The position numbers were made by a program, and so were the translations under genes. This document shows, piece by piece, positions 7,353-10,772 of a stretch of 10,772 bases of DNA (the stretch's first letter is position 1; each line of letters starts with the position of its first letter). Origin of the DNA: Gammaproteobacteria bacterium (GTDB lineage: Bacteria > Pseudomonadota > Gammaproteobacteria > Eutrophobiales > Eutrophobiaceae). The notes below the pieces were generated by a model. It worked only from the letters and a program-made list of their open reading frames with translations. It made no database searches and had not been told where the DNA came from. The DNA is taken from contig JACQHV010000037.1 of NCBI GenBank assembly GCA_016198885.1, forward strand, positions 1 through 10,772. Reading direction: 5' to 3'.

Positions 7353-7401
7353 GCCGCTCTTGGTCATCCTGACCCCGCGGCATTTGTGCATCCTGCACTT
7401 T

Positions 7402-7422
7402 ATCACCGATCACAAGTCACTA
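7402..7422. repeat. Heptamer array ending at the DUF3014 stop codon
   Basis: Three consecutive units: ATCACCG, ATCACAA, GTCACTA. The last three bases (7420-7422) are the reverse complement of the TAG stop of the DUF3014 gene, so the array begins exactly at the stop when read in the gene's direction. Confidence 0.5.
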
Positions 7423-8283
7423 TCTTCTCAGCGTTGTCAATGCCTTTCGGATTTCCCGCAGCTTGGCCTTTACCTTCACCGCGTTATCATGCCCGATGCG
7501 TATCAATATTTTCTGCCCGGCGGAAAGCGCTTCCAGTTCGGGATTGGCAAACTGGTAATAAACTTTTGGCCGTACCAGCTTGATCGGACCCTGGACCACG
7601 GGAGTCATCAGCAGATGATCGATCACTTCGATTAAGCGGTCGTTGAAATACCGGTTCGGATAGCCAAGCTCTTCATACGCTTTTTGAAACAATGGATAAT
7701 AATGAACATATACGGACACAAGCTTCCCGGTATCTACGGTTTCCGCCAGCTTTATGAAACCTGCATAACGCTTGTAATTTTCTGGATCAATAAATTCACT
7801 GTTATTTGTATCTGTTTTAACAGCAAACTTTCCGGCGGGTGGTTTGGTAAACGCATATCGCTGTGGCAATTTGGGTCCCGTCATATTATCTACCGTCACG
7901 ACAAAATGACGTACGATAGCCTCCAGCAGGAACATTTCACCAAATTGCTGTTGGTTATAAAGCCCACTCAACTCATCCTGAATGGATGCGTCACTTTCAT
8001 CCAGTGCAGGCAGAGGTTTTGGCCGTTCAACCGGTTCCGGTGTTATTTTTGTCTCTTCCTCGACCTGAACGGGTGCTTCAGGCACTGGAAAACGAATAAC
8101 AGGTTTCTCTGCTTCCTGTGGTAATGTCTGCTTTTTTTCGGAAACCACAGGTTGTTCTACCTGCGCAGGTTCCGTGGTTTTTTCACCTTTCTGCCAGATG
8201 TAAATTCCTGCAATGAGGGCGAGAACAACCAGAACGGGCACCCACAGACTGGTTTTTTCTGAATTGTCTCTATACAGCGGCAT
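7420..8283 (-). CDS. DUF3014 family membrane-anchored protein
   Basis: A 287-residue protein with a single N-terminal membrane helix (~13-30) after a short charged start, a Pro/Glu/Val-rich linker (~35-95), and a globular domain (~96-285) that I recognise as DUF3014. Conserved parts are ELSGLYNQQQFGEMFLLEAI (104-123, with RHFVVTVDN just after), FIDPENYKRYAGFIKLAETV (164-183), VYVHYYPLFQKAYEELGYP (191-209), and FNDRLIEVIDHLL (213-225). Topology predicts a cytoplasmic N-terminus and a periplasmic domain. The family has no established function that I know of. The ATG at 8283 has no clear Shine-Dalgarno. A candidate promoter (CTGAAA, 16 bases, TAAAAT, with the -10 at 8290-8295) would start transcription almost at the ATG. 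The gene is divergent from the cytochrome pair, 107 bases away. Confidence 0.85.
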   Translation of the reverse strand: MPLYRDNSEKTSLWVPVLVVLALIAGIYIWQKGEKTTEPAQVEQPVVSEKKQTLPQEAEKPVIRFPVPEAPVQVEEETKITPEPVERPKPLPALDESDASIQDELSGLYNQQQFGEMFLLEAIVRHFVVTVDNMTGPKLPQRYAFTKPPAGKFAVKTDTNNSEFIDPENYKRYAGFIKLAETVDTGKLVSVYVHYYPLFQKAYEELGYPNRYFNDRLIEVIDHLLMTPVVQGPIKLVRPKVYYQFANPELEALSAGQKILIRIGHDNAVKVKAKLREIRKALTTLRR

Positions 8284-8390
8284 TATGTCATTTTAACAGA
8301 ACACAAAGGTTTTTCAGTAAGAGGATAATTTTTTTTCAGCATATTATCCCCTAAAATACAAAAATAAATTAAACCATTATCTTGCGAGTC

Positions 8391-8888
8391 ATGAAACGTT
8401 TACTGATATTTTTGTTGTTGCTCCTCAGTCCCGCCGCACTCACGGGGAATGAGGAAAGTACAGTGCAGGGCGGTAAATCACAGGAAAACAAGGCCAGGCT
8501 ACACGCCATCTCCAGCGAAAGATTGCGTGAGATTATGCAGAATATCAACTTGTGGCTGAATGAAGTAAGTGAATCTGAAAACGCCAGGCCCCAGAGTGAT
8601 GAAAAACGCATGCAGGATCTGGCTGATCTGGTTGATGCTGTACAGGAACTCCAATTACACGCAGAATTATTGTCCGAGGAACTTCCCGGTTCAAGCCTGA
8701 CAGAAAGCGAACTGGTGACCTTCAGGGCCATGGCCCGGCAACTTGCTACAGAAACACAGGACTTCCAGCAAATCGCGAACAGTTATGAATACACACTCAT
8801 TGAACCGGCCTACGTGCGGTTGAATCAGACATGTATTGCCTGCCACAGATTATTCCGTGACAAGTCACCGAATATTCCATCCGACTGA
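8391..8888 (+). CDS. Cytochrome c'/c-556-like monohaem cytochrome, first of a pair
   Basis: A 165-residue protein with an N-terminal signal peptide (Lys-Arg, then a Leu-rich core to about residue 17) and one haem-binding site near the C-terminus, CIACH (148-152). The rest is predicted to be four helices. A late CxxCH followed by RLFR is the cytochrome c'/c-556 architecture, a periplasmic four-helix bundle. Met49 in SSERLREIM, on the first helix, is a candidate sixth haem ligand as in low-spin c-556. The ATG at 8391 is chosen over the in-frame TTG at 8382, which would place extra residues before the signal; the upstream GCGAG is a weak ribosome site. The 17-base gap to the second cytochrome indicates an operon. 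Redox partner unknown. Confidence 0.78.
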   Translation: MKRLLIFLLLLLSPAALTGNEESTVQGGKSQENKARLHAISSERLREIMQNINLWLNEVSESENARPQSDEKRMQDLADLVDAVQELQLHAELLSEELPGSSLTESELVTFRAMARQLATETQDFQQIANSYEYTLIEPAYVRLNQTCIACHRLFRDKSPNIPSD

Positions 8889-8905
8889 ACGGGGAAACCA
8901 TTCGC

Positions 8906-9370
8906 GTGAAACAAGCCATAACAAATAGCGTAACGATCCTGATGGTGTTACTCGTGTGTACAGGCACAATCAGATCAGAGCCGGAGACGCTACAGCTGAC
9001 GGAACAGCCGATACCTCATGCCGTATCCAGTGACAGGTTACAGGATATTATGCGCCGGTTGAATCAACTGACGTATGAAAAGGAACTGAGCGCGATGGAG
9101 ATTGAGGACATCCGCACCCGGCACGTCCAGCTTCTGGTAGCTACCGTGGAGGAACTGGTTGTTGCAGCGGAGGAACTGATCGATGCAATTCCGGGCTTAA
9201 GCATGAGTTTTGATGAACAGCTTGTCTTCCGGGACATGGCCAGTCAGCTTCAGAACGAAGCATACAACGTCTGGTACCTGGCAGAAGAAAAAGATTTCAC
9301 AGGCATGGAACTCGCGTATCAACGGATGAATAATACCTGTGATACCTGCCATCAACTGTTTCGTTTCTGA
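8906..9370 (+). CDS. Cytochrome c'/c-556-like monohaem cytochrome, second of a pair
   Basis: A 154-residue paralogue of the preceding gene. The signal peptide covers about residues 1-24; Cys18 is present but LLVC is a poor lipobox, so a soluble periplasmic form is more likely. The haem site CDTCH (145-149) is followed by QLFRF, which ends the protein four residues after the haem-site Gln. SSDRLQDIM with Met49 matches SSERLREIM with Met49 in the upstream copy, and AYQRMNNTC matches AYVRLNQTC. The start is GTG at 8906, with GGGGAA from 8891 as a rather distant Shine-Dalgarno. The tail of the first copy (about 13 residues after the haem motif) is longer than here. The two may form a heterodimer or work in sequence; that is inference. 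Confidence 0.78.
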   Translation: MKQAITNSVTILMVLLVCTGTIRSEPETLQLTEQPIPHAVSSDRLQDIMRRLNQLTYEKELSAMEIEDIRTRHVQLLVATVEELVVAAEELIDAIPGLSMSFDEQLVFRDMASQLQNEAYNVWYLAEEKDFTGMELAYQRMNNTCDTCHQLFRF

Positions 9371-9400
9371 CTTGTAGTAAATCGCCGGTAGTTTTTATTG

Positions 9401-9435
9401 ATTACCAATCACCAATCACCAATCACTAATCACTG
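9401..9435. repeat. Five tandem degenerate heptamers beside the DUF1993 stop
   Basis: Five units in register: ATTACCA, ATCACCA, ATCACCA, ATCACTA, ATCACTG. They fill most of the 68-base convergent gap between the second cytochrome and the DUF1993 gene and end three bases before the DUF1993 stop codon (9439-9441). This is the clearest array in the window and defines the consensus. Confidence 0.75.
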
Positions 9436-9438
9436 CTT

Positions 9439-9951
9439 TTACCCCGGCGGTTTTCCAAGAAAGTCCTGCTTGCCGATGTCGACACCGTTATGGCGCAGGA
9501 TGTTATATGCTGTAGTTATGTGGAAATAAAAATTGGGTAATGAAAATAACAGCAGAAACATCATGCCCTGAAAGTGCAGGGTATTACCACGGACCTCAAG
9601 GGCAATCGGTTTTTCTTCGGTGCCGTCAATCTGCCCTGGCTTGAATGATTCAAGATAATCAATTGTCGTATTAATCCGCTGATATAGTTCCTCAAAAGTC
9701 TTCTCGTTATCTTCGATCTTTGGTGCTTCAACCCCCGCGAGTCTCGCAACGCAGCGCCGTGATATATCTGATGCAATCTGAATCTGCCGCGATAATGGAA
9801 ACATGTCCGGCGCCAGACGGCTGTTGATCAGGATCTCTGGTTCAATCTTTTTCGCTTCCGCCAGCGCTTCACCTTTTTTCAAAAAGCCGCAAAGGTTATT
9901 CAACATGCGGATAAAAACCGGTACGGACGCCTGATACATTGAGAGAGACAT
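9439..9951 (-). CDS. DUF1993 family protein
   Basis: A 170-residue cytoplasmic protein that matches DUF1993. The family marks are MYQASVPVFIRMLNNL (5-20), ARLAPDMFPLSRQIQIASD-like text at 45-62 (here SRLAPDMFPLSRQ), an internal FEELYQRINTTIDYL helix (86-100), and the C-terminal NFYFHITTAYNILRHNGVDI (140-159) followed by GKQDFLG. The family is all-helical and often compared with DinB-like four-helix proteins; its activity is not known to me. The ATG at 9951 has an excellent Shine-Dalgarno, AAGGAG (9960-9965), eight bases away, and a promoter is visible at 9983-10010. So it is probably transcribed alone, independent of the pair to its right. It converges on the cytochrome operon. Confidence 0.88.
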   Translation of the reverse strand: MSLSMYQASVPVFIRMLNNLCGFLKKGEALAEAKKIEPEILINSRLAPDMFPLSRQIQIASDISRRCVARLAGVEAPKIEDNEKTFEELYQRINTTIDYLESFKPGQIDGTEEKPIALEVRGNTLHFQGMMFLLLFSLPNFYFHITTAYNILRHNGVDIGKQDFLGKPPG

Positions 9952-9982
9952 AACTGTTACTCCTTAAATTATTTTCTACAAA

Positions 9983-10010
9983 ATTATCCGCTGTTTACCG
10001 GCTTTTGAAA
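9983..10010 (-). promoter_or_regulatory. Sigma70-like promoter of the DUF1993 gene
   Basis: Read on the minus strand, TTTCAA (10010-10005) and GATAAT (9988-9983) are separated by 16 bases. The expected start of transcription near 9976 leaves a leader of about 25 bases that contains the AAGGAG ribosome site. The match is four of six and five of six to the consensus hexamers. Confidence 0.45.
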
Positions 10011-10017
10011 CATAACG

Positions 10018-10045
10018 CGTAGCTTGTGACTTGTTACTGGTACTA
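10018..10045. repeat. Degenerate heptamers at the RHH gene stop
   Basis: In the sense of the RHH gene the sequence from its stop reads TAGTACC, AGTAACA, AGTCACA, AGCTACG. These are degenerate seven-base units, with the first containing the TAG. The orientation appears inverted relative to the other arrays. The match to the ATCACCA consensus is weak. Confidence 0.3.
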
Positions 10046-10288
10046 TGTTTCATTTAACCACCTGGTCATAAGTTCTTTGATTTGCGTCTGATATTTTACA
10101 CCATGCAGTTCGCATTTTACACGAAAGCTGTTCAGCAACGGTTCCGGGATCTTCATGCTGATCAATCTTGATTTTTCTTCCGGCATCTGCATCAACCGGA
10201 AATTTTCCAGGAACTCAAGCACACTTTCCGCAGTAAACGATTTACTTTGCTCAAGATAATCGTCACTGAAATATTGCACGGGTTTCAT
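10043..10288 (-). CDS. Ribbon-helix-helix DNA-binding protein, putative antitoxin
   Basis: An 81-residue protein. Residues ~41-78 fit a ribbon-helix-helix fold of the CopG/BrnA-like kind: strand RLISMKIPE, helix LLNSFRVKCELHG, then YQTQIKELMTRWL, with the Gly-Val-x-Tyr turn usual in these antitoxins. The first ~40 residues form a helical extension (ESVLEFLENFRLM). It should be a dimeric DNA-binding protein. Its ATG at 10288 overlaps the TGA of the upstream nucleotidyltransferase (ATGA), and GGAGA sits about eight bases before it inside that gene, so the two are translationally linked. The natural operator candidate is the repeat at 10753-10772. An antitoxin role is inferred from context and size. 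Confidence 0.7.
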   Translation of the reverse strand: MKPVQYFSDDYLEQSKSFTAESVLEFLENFRLMQMPEEKSRLISMKIPEPLLNSFRVKCELHGVKYQTQIKELMTRWLNET

Positions 10289-10746
10289 CTTAATTTCTCC
10301 AGGGCCTTGATATCTTCTCTGTCCTGTTTTCTGTTGGATTTTTTCTTGATCATAATCAGGTCATCAATCGCGGCCACTTTTATTTTCATGTCAAAAGCAG
10401 CCTTGTTCACGGTCCTGATGTCCTTCAGATTCTCCGTTATCACAACATCAACCATTTCCATGGGATTACGCGGACTCACAAATGACCAGGCAACCAGGTT
10501 GCGGTTTTTAATATATTCTTCACGAAAGCCAAACACCTCATCGGCGGTTACCGGCAGCCTCGGTTCAAGACCAATACTTTTAAATGCCTTTTCTGTGTTT
10601 TTGAATGTCTTGAGATTGAGCGTAATGACTATGTCGATATCGACGGTACCCCGGGTAGCGCCATGCAAGGCAACGGCATATCCGCCGACCAGCGCATACC
10701 GGACATGGTATTGCTCAAGCGCCCGGATAACCTTTTTTATAAACAT
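10285..10746 (-). CDS. Nucleotidyltransferase-fold protein (AbiEii/MNT-like), putative toxin partner
   Basis: A 153-residue protein of the minimal nucleotidyltransferase fold. The signature is LVGGYAVALHGATRGTVDID (19-38): the GG after the first strand, then the two metal-binding acids Asp36 and Asp38. A third acidic position is likely Asp100 in MEMVDVVI. The C-terminus AIDDLIMIKKKSNRKQDREDIKALE is typical of the AbiEii/DUF1814-like group, including LIxxK and RxxD. It appears complete. The ATG at 10746 has no Shine-Dalgarno and lies only six bases from an inverted repeat, so translation may start on a very short leader. The group includes toxins of type IV systems and enzymes that add nucleotides to small substrates or tRNA. 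Pairing with an RHH protein suggests a toxin-antitoxin-type operon, which is not proven here. Confidence 0.72.
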   Translation of the reverse strand: MFIKKVIRALEQYHVRYALVGGYAVALHGATRGTVDIDIVITLNLKTFKNTEKAFKSIGLEPRLPVTADEVFGFREEYIKNRNLVAWSFVSPRNPMEMVDVVITENLKDIRTVNKAAFDMKIKVAAIDDLIMIKKKSNRKQDREDIKALEKLR

Positions 10747-10752
10747 AGTAGA

Positions 10753-10772
10753 AGTATATATCAGTATATACT
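10753..10772. promoter_or_regulatory. Operator-like repeat before the nucleotidyltransferase start
   Basis: AGTATATA (10753-10760), TCAG, TATATACT (10765-10772) is an exact 8+8 inverted repeat with a four-base centre. The same octamer also recurs directly at 10763-10770, ten bases after the first copy, which is one helical turn. It begins six bases upstream of the nucleotidyltransferase ATG and contains TATA-rich text that could serve as a -10 element. Short repeats one turn apart are the usual targets of ribbon-helix-helix repressors. The window ends here, so more copies may follow. Confidence 0.5.

Larger units (their letters stand above)
6981..7419. other. 439-base gap between the protease and DUF3014 genes
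   Basis: No convincing conventional gene is present. It contains the leader of the protease gene (purine-rich AGGAGGGGG at about 6997-7005 in the coding sense, besides the closer GAGG). There is also an imperfect short stem (AGGC...GCCT, 7142-7156), CTCTT...AAGAG just beyond it, a possible 22-codon hydrophobic reading frame at 7198-7266, and heptamer repeats at 7339-7352 and 7402-7422. Forward reading frames across 7287-7635 run into the DUF3014 gene antisense and show no family motifs. Confidence 0.5.

Noticed and set aside
7287..7635. Two overlapping forward frames starting in the intergenic gap
   Set aside because: Both run into the DUF3014 gene antisense and have no Shine-Dalgarno or domain signature.
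7684..8124. A 146-codon forward frame with many aromatic residues
   Set aside because: It lies wholly antisense to the DUF3014 domain, whose conserved segments are clear on the other strand.
9401..9435. The tandem heptamers as a possible CRISPR array or origin iterons
   Set aside because: Units are seven bases with no spacers, and no cas gene, replication initiator or DnaA-box cluster is nearby.

Overview
The window looks like a chromosomal segment from a Gram-negative bacterium, most likely a gammaproteobacterium. The support is a PilF/PilW-type lipoprotein, c-type cytochromes with signal peptides, a membrane-anchored periplasmic serine protease, and DUF3014, DUF3175 and DUF1993 proteins. 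GC content appears moderate by eye. Several genes use GTG or TTG starts. I see no rRNA, tRNA, insertion sequence or CRISPR array, and the exact genus cannot be named from this stretch.

Layout, left to right. (1) Positions 1-392 (+) hold the 3' end of a gene whose start lies outside the window; it has TPR-like helices and a charged tail. (2) Facing it is a leftward block: a DUF3175 protein (2684-2388), an M28 zinc peptidase (2355-1366) and a PilF/PilW-like lipoprotein (1246-416). (3) A small two-EF-hand protein (2799-3026, +) starts from an AT-rich divergent region that carries two dyads. (4) A leftward group follows: an FHA-like/trypsin-like membrane protease (6980-5424), an epimerase-type L-threonine 3-dehydrogenase (5386-4439) and a 2-amino-3-ketobutyrate CoA ligase (4285-3059). 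The last two together would turn threonine into glycine and acetyl-CoA. (5) A 439-base gap (6981-7419) holds heptamer repeats and one possible tiny membrane peptide. (6) A DUF3014 membrane-anchored protein (8283-7420, -) is divergent from two tandem paralogous monohaem cytochromes (8391-8888 and 8906-9370, +) of the cytochrome c'/c-556 architecture. (7) A DUF1993 protein (9951-9439, -) has its own visible promoter and Shine-Dalgarno sequence. (8) At the right edge, a nucleotidyltransferase (10746-10285, -) and a ribbon-helix-helix protein (10288-10043, -) overlap by ATGA. A combined inverted and direct repeat sits just before the first start codon. This looks like an autoregulated toxin-antitoxin-type pair.

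The most unusual signals are the nucleotidyltransferase/RHH cassette with its operator-like repeat, and a family of degenerate heptamers (ATCACCA / TGGTGAT) that repeatedly lie on or just beyond the stop codons of leftward genes (5416-5436, 7402-7422, 9401-9435, and more weakly 10018-10045).
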